The notes: generated by a model not told the origin, from the sequence alone. Counted from the stretch's first letter, positions 25,101 to 38,571 are shown. The stretch is DNA of 64,000 bases from Thozetella sp. PMI_491 (GCA_021432635.1 MU270084.1:292138-356137), one strand, 5' to 3'. A program made the numbers and translations.

Positions 25101-26516
25101 ATGCGGTAGGCTAAAGTGGGGGACACGGTCGATTGAAACGATAAACTGCCGTAGATCACGTCCATGTAACTGACCAACTGGGATCTGGCGACTTTCTGCC
25201 CACAGTAGCCTGCGGCGGTGAGTTTCACTAAGGGACACCAGCAGCGCACAACTTCCCCCGGCCGCTGGCCAGCAGACGCACGCCGACGGCAGGGAGCAAT
25301 ATTACGGGTGCTGCGCCGGGAGGCCGCCTCGAAAACGGCCTGGCCATGGGCGAGAAAGAAAGAGGTGGTGTTGGTCAGGAGCCCGTGAGTTGACGATTGA
25401 TGAGCCGCCGCGCCGATGAGATGGCCCGTGTGCGTGACCTCAAAGGGATTGGGGATCCGCAGACCGACCGTTTCCTTGCGTCTGCGTCGGCGGCTGTCGA
25501 CGGCAAGAAGGAAAATGAGGGAGCGGGTCGCCCGGCAGGTGGCCATCCCCCGTCCCCCCCCCAGGCCGAATGGCTTGACGGCCAAGCGGTGGTTCCCAGG
25601 CGGTGGCCAAATATGGCCCGTTCAGATGTAACCGGGGGCGGGCGGCTGGAACGCTGCCCGCAAATTGGGCCGCGAATAGTGCCTAGTATCCGTAATAGTG
25701 CCTAGTATGCGTACATGGCCAGAGTTTTCGTTCGCTGGCTGGGGGGGCCTTTCTCGGTGACGACGTTGCGACTCTGCCAATTGTTTCTTGTCGCCTTGCA
25801 CCGCACCGGCTAACCGATCGCACCAGATTGACGAGGCCGAGCTAAATTCAGAACAGGGCAGATGCCCGTTCCCAGGAGGTCTGAGGACCCCGGCACCCCA
25901 GGGGAGGAAACACCAGAAGAGATTCAAGACAGGGCTTCTGCGACTCTTGGGTACAGATGTGAGCGGCCCGTGGGGCCTGAACACGAACGAACCCTGCCTC
26001 GGGGAATTAAGGCCACGAACTATTAGCTCGCACTCTAGCCCCCCCGGTGGGCTATGCGAGACCGTAGTGAGAGCCTATTGCTCTCGTATGGCGCTGTACG
26101 GGTTACGTGTTAGTTTGGCGGGAAGGGCAGCAGCCAAGAATACCCTGGATACCCACCACCCGCCTACCACCTAGGTACCACCCACCGCCTACAGCGGCCC
26201 CCGTCGAAGGGGGTGGGTGCTCTTCTCGGGTTACCCATCGGGCCCGTTAGGTTAGCGACCAAGGAAACGAGGCATCGGCCCAACCACGCTTGCCGCCCGT
26301 TGCCAATATTGGGACAAGAAAATGAAAACGAAAACCAAGGCCGCCGGCGGGGCTCTGCTTCCTATGCCTTCCTACTGTGGCCTCCGGCCACGCCGTAGCC
26401 CGGGAACCAACTGGGCTCTTCCATGTTTTCGGCGTGGTATTCTACGCCGTTCAACGTAGCACACAACCTCAGCAGCCGCCACCAGCCCCGACGAGCCGGG
26501 CAAAGCCGTCGTTGGC

Positions 26517-26553
26517 CTCTCTCTCTGTCTCTCTCTCTCTCTCTCGCTCGCTC
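26517..26553 (+). repeat. CT dinucleotide microsatellite
   Basis: A run of CT units with one GT and two CG interruptions, within noncoding DNA. Confidence 0.9.
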
Positions 26554-26904
26554 GTTTCGTGTTCCCCAGTTTGGGGGTGACATTGGCCGGCACTGAACTT
26601 GCTCAGCACGCTCACCTGCCCTTGCGGGGAGAGGCAATTTGCCCAGCCGGACAGGGGTTGAGGCATTGGTGCGAGATTGAGTTTCTGGACAGGTGTCGCT
26701 GAAGGGCTCACGGGCTTCCAAGCCTGACACCGCCCGGACGGGGTCTCCAATGATCACCGATACTAGCATCGATAGAGCCTGGAATTGGCGGCGCACAGGC
26801 ACACCCCACCCATCCATGCACCCATAACCCACACACTTTCAGAGTAGGAGGGTGTGCATCGGGGCTGGCTGGTAAAAGAGTGTGCACTGGAGAGCAAGAG
26901 AGTG

Positions 26905-26932
26905 AAAAAAAAAAAAAAAAAAAGGGGGGGGG
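26905..26932 (+). repeat. Poly(A)19 followed directly by poly(G)9
   Basis: Nineteen A then nine G without interruption. This could be a genuine homopolymer pair or could have an assembly-sensitive length. Confidence 0.9.
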
Positions 26933-27470
26933 AGGCCGTTTCCGTTCTTTGAGCCGTTTCTGGACGAAGGACAAGGGTCGACAGCCTCACTTTTTTCCCT
27001 CGCACCGGGAAGGGGCGGCCTTGTCGAATCGCATCGAGGACTTGGCTTCGGAGCCAATCAAGGCTGCAGGCCCCATCCCTGGAGCAAAAGCCAGTGCAAC
27101 GTCGAGATGCAACTCCCACCCACTGAGACGCACAGACCAGGGCTGCTCCCAATAATGAATAATGACCGATTCGTTTGGTGGGTCTGTCGAAGCCGAACGC
27201 TGGGTTCTACGAGATGAGGATGGACGATACCTCGAGATCCGAGCCAAACCCCATACTGAAACCCTGTACCCCTCCCCAGGTGCGTCCAAGACGTCTCAAG
27301 CCCACCACCATCGCCGCCTGCAATCTCGACACCAGCTGCCGGCGTCTCCAGGCCCGGTCTCGATGAATCAATGGCTTGGTCGCCCCAAGAAATGGGATGA
27401 CTGCTCGTGCTCACCAGCAAACCCCCGAGTCCCCCTGGGAACATGGGGGTAGATCAACGACCATGTCGAC

Positions 27471-27513
27471 ACAGACACCACAGACACCACAGACGCCACA
27501 GACACCACAGACA
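27471..27513 (+). repeat. 9-bp tandem repeat, about 4.7 copies
   Basis: The unit ACAGACACC is repeated with a single A-to-G change in the third copy. It is a minisatellite in noncoding DNA. Confidence 0.9.
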
Positions 27514-30359
27514 TTTGTTCTGCCACATTTTGCTGACAGCGGAGGAACATCCTAATCGAGTGGACGCTCGCCTAGGCATTTCCCCCACCCCTCCTCATTG
27601 ATCGTCTCCCAACTGCCCGTCAGGTGAATGAACGCTCCGGCCACCTAGCGATCTATCAACCTCCCGTAGCCGCAGCAGCATCGTACTCGTCACCTTGGGG
27701 AAGTGAGGTAGGGAAAGTGATCCGCCAGGGAGGCGGCAGGTGAAAACGAGCTTGACGAGGTGACTAACGAACATGGGCCCGTGGATCCAATATCGCTTTT
27801 CAGCATTAGATGCAGTTTATCTTGCTTAGAATATGCGGCACCGTGGTTCAGCGAGATTGAAGCCTACTCTAGGAACAGGCGGTCTGCGGGCTCCCTGCTA
27901 CCATGAGGGTCCTACCGCCTGCCCACTGGCCCTCTATCGATCGGACAGGAAATCCTCCCCGCTCCCGTGGGCGGCGACGCGCGGGTTTGCATATTCCTGT
28001 GGCATCACGCAGGGTGGATGTTGTTCCAGCTTATTGCTGGAGCGTGGCTCATTGCAGATTATCCGGGCCATTCAGCAGATGCCACCGACATCCTTCCCTC
28101 CCCCCTTCCCACAACGTTCAATAAAAAGAGACATCTTGCGATATGCTGGGCCAATCAGGCGGGGTGCAGTAATTGTGCAGCAGGATTATCACTGCAGCAA
28201 TCCCATTCATTTGCGGGCGGTGGTGCTCACCTGGTCTGCAGTAGGGCCATTTCGGCGGCGCTGTTTGCTTCACTTTGGAGGGAAGCACCTATTATCACGA
28301 CGCTCGCTGGCTAGCCCACGGATCTGCAGAAACAAGCGCAAATCAGCCGAAGGAGCGTGCAGCAGCAGCCCGGCGGGTTTGCATCACCAAAAACACCTGG
28401 GGGGCCTGTCCAATCAATGCAGGGACTGTGAATGCCAACGCGCTGGCCTCACAAACACCCGATTTTGGCATTGAATCGACCGCCTACGAGGCAGCCTTTG
28501 CAACAGGAGGTCCTGGGCGGAACCAGGAAGGGTGACGCGAGTCTCAGACCCTGCTCGATGATCAGCAGAACCTGGGCACTTTGTGCCCTGCGGGAAGCTT
28601 GCCTCACTCTACCGAGCGCCACTCGTAGTGTCAAAGAAAGTCAACAAGCGGGCCTTCGGGCCAATCACTGCCACCGTGGTGCTGCCCGTTTGCGTCCTCT
28701 CTGGCAGCCCCGCTTCGCTTTGCTTGCGACAGCTACGCACGTCGAGAACTGCCAAGGGGAGATGGTCTGGAGAACGACTGGATCAGGACTCGAGAGAGTT
28801 GCCGCCGCTCAATCTATTTGCTCAAGTAGCGCCCAGGTGGATAGATTACTGAATAGCCCGAGCCGCCAATCTAAACTCTGTGAAAGCACGTTCTGCAGCC
28901 TGCAGTGAGCCCGTGAAGCCCCCTCTAACTTTGGCGCGTGCTCGGGTCGTCTGGAGACAGGCAAAGCCCTGGCAGAGAGTTTCGCCTCCACCAGCCGCTG
29001 AGGTCTCGCCCAACGCTTGGGGGTGGGTACTCGCAGAGAGACGGCAAGGGAACCGGGGGGGGGGGAGGAGGAGAGAGGACAGAGAGAAAAAAGCAAGAAA
29101 AGACATGCGGGTCACAGGCCACCTTGGATTTGCCCGACAGGCCCGACACAAAGAAAATCGGGGGAGTCAGCAGAACAGGCCTCACACCCCTTCCAGATGG
29201 CGCTGCGAAGCAAGCTCCACCGCCTGGACGGCTCTCACTCGCTCTGTGGCCTTCGTTAGAACGGTCGAGTCATCGACTCACGCCCCCCTGCGAGTCTCGA
29301 ACAGGGAGAAGCCCTCTAGTGGTATGCTGGTCGGAGATGGAGGGTGTGTTGCTGGCGTTAGCCCGTGGAGAGGCAGTGACACACGACGTCTGAGTCGACC
29401 AGTCAAGCCGAGAGGTGTGTCAGACCAACCCTTGCCCCCCGTTTATTGCGCAGCGTCACAAATCACACCGGCCCAGCGAGCGGGCGCCCCATTCCTCGGC
29501 CTTCAAGCACCACCCACACTTGATCACCGAACCAGTCTCGTTCAGGCTAGGCGTTCTGTATTAAGAATAGACAGTGCATAGTGGACCCATGCGTCTTTTA
29601 AGACAAGGATGAGCTGGCCCGTGGAGTACTATGGTACGTACCGTGTACGTACCCTAGCAGGAGACTGGAAGGCGACCGGGGTGGCATGGGGCGTTAGGGT
29701 CCAATCAAGCCACCCAACCGCGCAATACGGAGAGCCCACTAGTGATGCTACGCTATGTTTCCCATCCTTTTGAATGACATGGGTGAAGGAGACGGGGCGG
29801 CAGAGCCAGAGTGGGCTCCGTTATTCCTGAGCCCGGGCGAATATCAACAACTACCTCCCACGCCTGCGGCACCGATCTTGTTCAAACCACCACCACTTCA
29901 CGACACTCATTATATCGGCCTCTTTTCCCCTCCTCTCCTTCTCCCAGCGAGTCCTGGAGCGCCAATACTCCTGTCGCCCCGTACTCGGATCATACACCTC
30001 TTCGCCCTCTCTCACCGCATCACCCATCTACTCGTCTTCTCTCGGCTCTCCCGCACCGGCGACCCCTCGAACCTCTCTTGACTCGTTTGCTCGACGTCAT
30101 TTCTCTCTTGTCTTTTAGACCTGTTCTAGAGAGCCTGTGTGTCCGAGGATACCATTCCACAAGGAACTTCCACTCGACCCAAGGATCCGTTGCTTTTGGT
30201 TAGACCTAATCCCGCTCCCGTGGACTCTGGCCGTTTTCCTCGTTGTCTTTTGCTCTGCTTGTTTCCTTGCTTTTCGATTTGGAAATTGCCTGGCCAGCCA
30301 GACCCATCAACCAGAGTGAAAAGAGGATTTTCCTGTTCCCCTCAGGACAGACCAGGACC

Positions 30360-31919
30360 ATGCAGCATGTGCCGGCCTTCGGATACCCGACACCACCAGC
30401 CTCGCCATCGTTCGAGCAAAAGACCGCTTTCTTCACCCCCCAGCAGCCCGAGGAGCGATTAGGGAGATTTCTCACAGGCTCCCTGCGCCTGACGCAGATC
30501 CTGGGGACCGGTGCCTATGGAGTCGTCTACGCCGCCGTCGACATCAAGACGAACATTCAGTATGCAGTGAAGTGCCTCAGCAAGTTCAACCCCGACGGGA
30601 CACCCCTGGACCGACGACAAGTGGCTTTCCAGACCCGCGAAATACGTTTGCACTACCTCGCCTCGGCGCACCGCAACGTGGTGTCTATGCTCAAGATCAT
30701 CGACAACCCGGACTGCATTTACGTTATCCTGGAATATTGCCCGGAAGGTGATCTTTTCTATAACATCACCGAACGCGGCCAATATGTTGGTAAGGACAGT
30801 CTGGTCAAGAGGGTCTTCCTCCAGATCCTCGATGCCGTGGAGCACTGCCATAACCTTGGGATTTACCACCGGGACCTTAAGCCGGAGAACATTCTCGTCT
30901 CCGACAATGGCGAGACTGTGAAGCTCGCCGACTTTGGCCTGGCCACTTCATCTGAGCGATCCGAAGACTATGGCTGCGGTTCGACCTTTTACATGTCTCC
31001 AGGTAGGTTTGAACCATCGCGCGATCCGCCGGAACCCGGATGCCTTCCCTCCCAGCTGTTCCTCCTTACCCACTGGACACCCCCCACTGACCTGCGTTTG
31101 TTTCCTTCTTTTATAGAATGCCTGGATCATGCCTCCCGGAGACCCTTCTACTTCAGCGCTCCCAATGACGTTTGGTCTTTGGGCGTTGTGCTTATCAATC
31201 TTACCTGTGGACGCAACCCTTGGAAGCAGGCCTCGTTCGAGGACTCTACCTACCGTGCCTACACCAGGAGCCAGGGTTTCCTGAAGACCATTCTCCCAGT
31301 GTCGGATGAACTGAACGACATCTTGGGACGGATCTTCACCCGCAACCCGGAGCAGCGGATCACCCTCGCGGAGCTCAAGGCCAGGATTGCTGCCTGCTCC
31401 AGGTTCACTGAGCAACCCACTGCCATGGTTTCGCCCCCCGCCTCGCCGGAGCACACCCCGACCTACGCAGACTACGAGGAGTCCATCATGGACGACGACT
31501 CGGACTACGAGCCTCTTTCTCCCGCCTCGTCCGACTCGATGTCGGACGACGAGTCGACCTGCTCCTCCGAGGGTTCCATCCCCTCGAGCATTGAGGACTT
31601 GGAGGATGACGTCGAGGACTACCCCGAAGCCAGGACGCCGCCGCCTACCCTCCCATCCAACTACCCAGGGCCCGCCATTTGCGAACCAGAGGAGCCGAGG
31701 ATTGTGGCGTTCGTGCCGGAGTTTGTTCCCCAGTATGCCACACCACCGCCGGAACCTATCCACCCCATGGCCATGCCGGTTCCTACTCCTTGTGTGCCTA
31801 AGTTCCAGCTTCCGTTTGGATGGGATACGTTCAACAAGTATGCGCAGCCCACGCTCCATCATCCTATGCCCTTCCACCATCAGGTTCCCCTGTTTGCTCC
31901 CATGCAGGGTTGCTACTAG
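30360..31919 (+). CDS. Ran1/Sks1-like serine/threonine protein kinase
   Basis: Cytosolic or nuclear protein kinase. Exons 30360-31002 and 31117-31919 (114-bp intron interrupting the SPE motif) give 481 residues. The kinase domain spans about 42-310, with glycine loop GTGAYGVV (49-56), catalytic Lys71, HRDLKPEN (170-177), DFG (191-193) and SPECLD in the activation segment. The tail (320-481) is Pro/Ser/Asp/Glu-rich, with a PPASPEHTP segment and a long acidic stretch, and ends Pro/His-rich. The domain order and the [10 protein letters not shown] signature fit the fungal Ran1 (S. pombe meiosis/nutrient) and Sks1/Vhs1 (S. cerevisiae glucose) group, so a nutrient-linked developmental role is inferred. 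An upstream in-frame ATG at 30243 would add 39 hydrophobic and basic residues; I prefer 30360, which follows a CT-rich leader and matches the usual short N-terminus. The gene has 13.5 kb of apparently noncoding DNA upstream. Confidence 0.9.
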   Translation: MQHVPAFGYPTPPASPSFEQKTAFFTPQQPEERLGRFLTGSLRLTQILGTGAYGVVYAAVDIKTNIQYAVKCLSKFNPDGTPLDRRQVAFQTREIRLHYLASAHRNVVSMLKIIDNPDCIYVILEYCPEGDLFYNITERGQYVGKDSLVKRVFLQILDAVEHCHNLGIYHRDLKPENILVSDNGETVKLADFGLATSSERSEDYGCGSTFYMSPGRFEPSRDPPEPGCLPSQLFLLTHWTPPTDLRLFPSFIECLDHASRRPFYFSAPNDVWSLGVVLINLTCGRNPWKQASFEDSTYRAYTRSQGFLKTILPVSDELNDILGRIFTRNPEQRITLAELKARIAACSRFTEQPTAMVSPPASPEHTPTYADYEESIMDDDSDYEPLSPASSDSMSDDESTCSSEGSIPSSIEDLEDDVEDYPEARTPPPTLPSNYPGPAICEPEEPRIVAFVPEFVPQYATPPPEPIHPMAMPVPTPCVPKFQLPFGWDTFNKYAQPTLHHPMPFHHQVPLFAPMQGCY

Positions 31920-34900
31920 ATTGCCCCAATCCTGGCTGGATGTCACCTGCATCTATTCAGTGTTGAGTAAGTCTGGATACTCCGCCGCCGACCCCATGGA
32001 TGGGATCTCTACTGCCGCTCCGAGGATATACTCCACATGACACGGATTGCCATCTTGGCAACAAGATGGACACTGCCGGTCACGTACTTAACCCCCCTGA
32101 TCCACGAACCATGTTTGTTGATTACCATTTGTCCACGGATTCTCCATTCCCATGGATTTCTCGGACCACCCGGCACAAAAAAAATCCAAGGCCCAAAAAA
32201 GGACTCGAAAAGTTTCGCGGGCGTGCCTGCGCCACCCCCACTGAAAAGCCGGAGCTTTTCAACTGTTCATATGAATGACAAAAAACCTGTACTTAATTCG
32301 ACGAGATGACGGATGGATTCATTCTTTCCATGTTTTTTTTATTCGCAGCGCGGAGTTTTGGTGGTTTCCGTTGGGCTGGAGACGAGACCAGAGCTGCTGA
32401 GCTCTGCTCGGCCGCCGCCGCCGTTTGCCACGAAACTTGAAGAAGGGGAAAGCATTACTTTTTTATTTTCTTTCAGGGGACAACTTTAGGGGATACAGCA
32501 GGAGTTTCCGGGGTCTTGGGGGACAAAGACCAGGCTTGGAGAGGGTTCCAACGTCTTCGGGGATTGGTTGTCGCCTTCGACGCCAACGCCATTACTCGAT
32601 TTTAATATCCCGGCAAACCACCACGCGCCGGCGCCTCAGACACAACGGACGAGAAGCTTCTAGGAGGGGAAGAACGACCCCTCCGACGACATTCATTTGG
32701 GATGATACCACTTTCAGCTTTCCGGTTTCCTTTTTTCCCACTACTTCTTACTCCATAGGGGAGATGGGTTCTGTTTTTACCTTGGGTCAGGTTGTCTGTT
32801 TTCTGGATGGAAAATGAGTGATGGGACAAATGGATTTTAGACACTACCCTGGGTCAATAGCCCATTTGCGAACCGACCTAGCCGAGGCGGCGCAAATTAT
32901 CAAATACGTTGAATAGTCATCCACGAGCACGACTCTCTCCTGCAAGAGAGAGCGGCTCATCAAGTGGATGGATGGGGAGGGCAAAGGCACCTGGTGCCTT
33001 TTGCCTGCAACTCACCCCTAAACAATACAAGACTTGCCGTCGAAAGACGAAGACACACAAGACTGTTCCCACTCCCTCTCGTTTGTGCCTCTATGGCGGT
33101 CACCAAGCGCAAAGGTCTTAATCGGTCACCGCTTGAATATCTTCTGAGATATTGTGCTGGGGTGGGTGGAGAAAGAGACCGCAACAGTACGACACTCTAT
33201 GCTTGCCATGACTCTTAGACTTTTGCTGAGAGTAACATCGTGAGCTACTCCACGTGATATAGCCGAAATGCTGCCCCTGACCCGCAGGACCAAGGTGCAA
33301 ACCATGCCGCTCGTTATCTAAGGGCTGCTCGGCAGTCGTGTTGGTGCTCGCTCGCCGCCTTTTCGATGACCAACATGAGTGCGCTGAGGATCAACCTGAT
33401 CGTCGCACTCCTGGAATCCCTCCGCCAAAATCGTTGTCTACCACCTATTACGTAGTACTTGCCTATTCGGCCGCTCCCCCCCAACCCCTGAACACAATCA
33501 ACATTGCAAAGGGCCTAGTAGGTGAGATACGGAGATGAAACGGAGCGCTGGTTGGCTGGCTTGTGTCACACATTAATCGTAGCTGCTGCAGCAGTTTGAT
33601 TGTTGCACCGTTGCAGTCGACCTCCACCCCCCGGCCGTATCTGACGAATCCGAACAAACAAGAGAGAGGCAATATCGCTAGACGGTTGTGCATACGCAAG
33701 CGTCACTGCCCCATTACGAGCGTATGCTAAGACGGTTTGGGCGGCAGCCTCGAGGCTTGCACACCCACACCTACTTTGGCTAGTCGCGAACAAAGGCCGA
33801 GCGAGAGCCAACACGAAGCGTGTGGCGCACCCGCCAAGGGCATCGAATGCGCACGTCTGGGAACGCACGGGCCAGCAAGCGGCGGATTAGACTCGGAAGG
33901 AAGGTGTATCGCCACGAGCTATTGGTGCACGCGGCCAGCGCCACGTCCGCCCTGCTTTTTTCCAAGGCTGCACAAGAAAAGAGGGGCTCCCACGGCAAGA
34001 CAGGCAAAGACAGGCTTCTAGTTGGCTCCCTGCAAGTGCGACTGCTAGACCGGGGCGAGGCTTACCTGCGCCTGGCCTGCATGCATTGCTGCTGCATTGC
34101 TCATGCGTTGCTGGCCCCCCCCGCCCGTCGGGCAGCTGGCATTGGCTGGCGGAAAACGACGGGGCGGATGAGCTGGGCCAATCACCGCCGCCGGCCCTCC
34201 ATCTCGAGGCTTCTGGAGGGAGAGAGAAGCCGGTGCTTCGACTCGATCCTTCCTCCTGGAGTCTATGGATGTGGTCACCCGCCCCAACCTTTTCCTGCTG
34301 GGCTAACCTCCAACCTCGCATCCCCCCTCCACCAGGACCAGGACGCCGGACGGGATCCTCCCAGCCAGGAACCGGCTCAGCTCACACGACGCCATGCCAC
34401 CCACCCTCCCAGACCTCCATCCGTCCCATCAGTGTCCCCATCAGCGCCCAATCGCCCGGCCGCGGGACGGCCACCTCCAGCGTTGCTCATTTTCTTGTTT
34501 GGATAGTGGTTCCGCACTCCGCAGCTCCGCATTAGGCCGTGCAGTAGCCGCCAGCGCACCCTGCAGGACGGTCACATCCACACGGCCTGGCGACGCCACC
34601 GTTTGGATTGCGACAGGTCAGGCCCTCCCCCCCAGCCCAGAGCGGGCAGAAGATGCGCAAGATGCGCAAGAGGTGCAGAATGAGAGAGGCAGGCTGCGGT
34701 GGGGACAGGCTTGGCTGAGAGTTGACTGGGAACGCAATCCGTGGATGATCTCCAGGCTCTTCGGACCGTCTCGCTTTGTCTGCCTTCTGACAAGCTTCCA
34801 CCAGCGCAGTCGCTAGTGCAGCAGGTTGCTGTTTACCAGGTTCGTGTCCTCATCCAAGAGGTTAGAGAGGCTACGATCGTCATCAGTCCCCCTGAGGAAG

Positions 34901-37900
34901 GTCATCCATCTACGCGTCCCGGCGCTCCCACCTCCTGAGGCCATCCATCGAGATGGGGTGGCCTGCCCTGGTGCCCGGCGCCGTCGTCCGGGGCCCTTGG
35001 CCGAGCAGAGACGGTGCCGTCTTTCCCTCGCCCCAGCTTCGCTGGCACGGCTTTTGGGGCCACCCACTTCACATCTCGGGCGAGCGCTAGTGGCCTCCGG
35101 TGCCAGCCCTCGTGGACAGCGAGCCAGCTGCAGTCGGAGTCGTCTGGCGACTGGCAGCAAGACCAAGAGGGCTTGGGCCAACGGCGGCTGGTCCGAGGGA
35201 AGAGCCAAGTCCAGCGTCGCGCTCTTTTCTAAAGTGGTTGCATTAGTGGCTCGCCGCTGCGCGTCCGCCGGCAACGCCCTCGCCAGTGAGCAGTCGGCGC
35301 TGTCCCTGCTGTGCCGAACCGGCCTCGTCCGTGCGTTGCTCTGCTGCCCTCCGCCGACTGATTCGCCGCCCGACTACGCCCAGCCAATGGATAAGGGGGC
35401 CTAATATGGGCAACCCAGCCGGCAACGAGTTGCCCAGCTGCACTACTGCCTCCCGCGGCTGCACGTCGCAGCCGAGCCCTCGATGGATTGCATTTCATAT
35501 TGGCTTCGTAGTGGCTGCAGGTTTGCAGCTGCAGCTCGCTGCAACAAGAGTGATGGCCTGCTTGCCTGCGATTCCAGTCACCGCCTTTATCGTGGCTAGT
35601 GTCGTCCAACCGGGGTGGGGGGGATGTGGGAGCGCAGCATTCCTGGAGTAATCTCCTCGTCATTGGATCTTGAAAGAGAGGACCACAAGCGGTGAGCTAG
35701 CCCACCCGGCCTCGTCGGACGATTGGTGCAACCCCTGTTTGGTTCATCACTCACGATGGCAGCAAGGGAGACGATGGGTTGGGTGAATTTGCTTCTTGCC
35801 ACACTTGCCCTCGCTCTGCGTCCGTGCATAATGGCCGGCCTTGACCGAATCGAATGGCTTGGGTCTAGAATGGGTTAGCCACGACGCGATGGTTCCCCCG
35901 GTGCTTTGGGTTCTCATTCGACGGGTAGGGACTTTTGGTGCGATATATGCAAATCATCGGCAGATGGGCTTGCAAAATGTGACCAACCCAAGGCAACCGA
36001 GTGGTATCTTGTCGAGACCTATGTCGCCACTAAGGGATGGCGCAGCTTCAGCGAGTTCCTCCCCCGATCTGCGAGGCAGGGCCCATCGAGATCATGGAGG
36101 CACCTGGGGACGCAGGTCTCAGAGCGAGCGCCTCTCCCCCCTCAATTATGGCGTCCTAGGCCACGTTCGCCACGTTATTGACGACGACCTGCCGGTCTAT
36201 TGAATTTTGACTTCGGCAAGCAGACGACATGTCTCGGGCACTTAGTCGTCTCCTCCCTAGAGACCTAGGTTGGTCCAGCTCTGACCTGCCAAGGGTCATG
36301 ACGTTACTTCTACGCCCCGGGACAATTAAGTGAGCTCAATGTCTGAGTAGTCGTGAGCCACAGGCACACCAGCTACTCCGGGTCGTCCACGCGCCCGCCC
36401 CGCGCGAAGCTTCTTCCGCTGACAGCCAAGACGGCCTCCTACCTGGCCAGAGGTTAACGCCCCTCTCACGCCGTCTGCACGGCACGGTCGGGAGGGAATT
36501 GGCGGAAGAGAGTGAAAAGAGTGCGCGGCGAGTGCCGTCACTGCCCCGTGGAGCCATGTGCTCGACCAGTGCACGGCCTGGCGGGCGGGGCGGGCGGGCA
36601 CAATGGCATCGTGGGCTCCCCCCCAAGACACCCCGGCGAGCTGCTATCGAAGCCCGTGCGGAGCCGGCGTGAGCTCCGGCAGTGATAGCGGCGGCTGTGG
36701 TGTTCTTGGCTGCCGCGCCCAACGATTGGCGCTCTGGGGCGGGATCCCACTAACGCAGGTGTGGCCGTGGACTTCGACGTTCTAGACTCATCCTCGTGGT
36801 GGCGCCGCCTTTAGCATCGTGACCACCCAAACTCTACCGGACCGTTGGGAAAACTCATCAAATGGAAACGTCAAAGTTTACATTAGCATTTGTCAAAGCT
36901 TCCAATCGGCTCGCATCTTCGGCCTGCTACGCTCGGCCACGACACAGGCCAAGGACAACGGACCGATATCCACAGCGATTATGCTGTGTTCACTAACTCC
37001 CTGCAAAAAACCCCTCATTTTCCTAGGCGTCATTGGTAAACAATGCCCTGGCCTATTACGTATCAATGTTCGTGTTACCTGCTTGTACTAGGTGCTAGTG
37101 ATTCCCCTCTCTAGCGCCATAACCGACACCTCACACTAGCCTTCCACGTATTGAGTTCGCCCGTCGGGGATGAAGTTCGGGCAATGTACTAGGGCATTCC
37201 AGAGATCTGGAAGGCATCAAGGCGCCCTCTTCTCAGTTTTCGCGGCTTTGAATCCTCTTTCTGCGGAAAAGTTTAAACCAGACGTCACAAGTAGATTAAG
37301 GGTGTTGACGTGCTGGGGCTGCGGCAATGTTATGCCGGGTGGCCGGGTGGCGACTGCTAGCCCTGACTCGCGAAACAAGCAGGCGCCGTCCATGTCTATC
37401 ATCACGCAGCCACACCAAGGCGCTCCCGCAAGGATACGCTGGTATTCGGACGAAAGCAGTGCCCGGCACGCGGTGCATACCTGCATACCTTCGAGATAGG
37501 CTGTCGCACCAAGCCCAAGGGCTTAGGCATCGACAGCCACTGGCTTAGCGATCAGGCCATCACTGGCCCCGCGACGGGATGACCTCAGCTCGCCATCCTC
37601 CTAGTTGCAATCGGCCGATCAATAGCCCCAGTGTCTTAGCATAGATCCTCGTAGAGAAGCTACTCTGTCATCATCGGGGGCCTAAGCGCTCGGTCGAGAT
37701 CGCCGCGCTAGCAAGCCCGCTCACCATGGTTCTTGTGAGACTGCTGTCATGGGATCAGCGGGTCGTGACGCCAGCGGGTGTTAGTTGACAATTGGCGAAG
37801 CGCGGCAAGGGGTCGACGTCGACGGAGACCGTGGCCGGCTCGTTACGCTTGTTTGCTTTTTGTGCCCGGCCCGAACTTGTGCCCAAGCGTGGGTGTGTCT

Positions 37901-38571
37901 AGGTCAAGGGGACAAAGTACATCCCTGACGGCGACAGGGAATGCACGGGACAAAGACTATTTGTTAGTCGCTAGGAATGGACCCTGATTTCCGCAAAGTC
38001 AAAGGGGGAGCGGAAGGTGTTTGTACCTCAAATGGTGAGGTTGGTCACGTAATCAGGGGGTAATGTCAACAAACCAACCAGTAAATCACCCCCGCTCGAT
38101 CGCGAACATACACAAAGTCCTAGCAGTGTAGTATGTGGTACTACCATGATAAGTCGGGAGCTTGAATAGATTCCGTCTGGGGATCCTATTTTGGGACTCA
38201 TAGTTAAGCAACAATAGCACCTCAAGGCGCTGTGCTCAACCTTTGGAATGGCTTGAGGACATATGATACATTGTCATGTGGCAGTATCGTTAACGTCAAC
38301 GAGAAGACATGATGATATTAATTGTTACTAGGGGTGTATCCCGTAGAATCGCTTTCCAGCCCAGATCCAAAGTATCGTCCACGTTCCATCCAGCTTATTC
38401 GCTTTTGACCCGTTACAACTCGCGAAACGCGCCGAAGCGTTTTCCATCATCGCACTGACCAAGCCAGGGGCATCTCACTACTCAAAGCCCGCAGTGCCAC
38501 GCATCCACCCTCTGAAAAGATATAAAAAAAAGACCTATGCTACCGGGTAGCCCAAAACTTGCTGCCCTCTC
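31920..38571. other. Second gene-poor region, between two converging gene ends; nothing recognisable
   Basis: The kinase gene ends on its left and the repeat-protein gene ends on its right, so neither promoter lies here. No convincing coding frame, RNA gene or mobile element was seen. Base composition drops towards AT from about 36.8 to 38.5 kb compared with the GC-rich part at 33.7-36.7 kb. Small direct repeats occur, for example AGATGCGCA twice near 34651-34670. Confidence 0.45.

Larger units (their letters stand above)
22181..30359. other. Gene-poor region, second part: simple repeats and kinase leader
   Basis: No gene is supported. The region holds a CT microsatellite (26517-26553), an A19-G9 homopolymer pair (26905-26932) and a 9-bp tandem repeat (27471-27513), listed separately. 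Bases 29900-30130 are pyrimidine-rich and probably form the promoter or 5' leader of the kinase at 30360. Several upstream ATGs occur in that leader, including one at 29755 with a 108-codon frame and one at 30243 in frame with the kinase. Confidence 0.5.

Noticed and set aside
30948..31952. 334-codon minus-strand frame opposite the Ran1-like kinase
   Set aside because: It lies wholly across kinase-coding DNA, which has clear catalytic motifs on the plus strand.
16846..38571. RIP-mutated transposon graveyard in the gene-poor regions
   Set aside because: The sequence is mostly GC-rich and lacks the TpA-rich, AT-biased look of RIP; no transposase or reverse transcriptase remnants were noticed.
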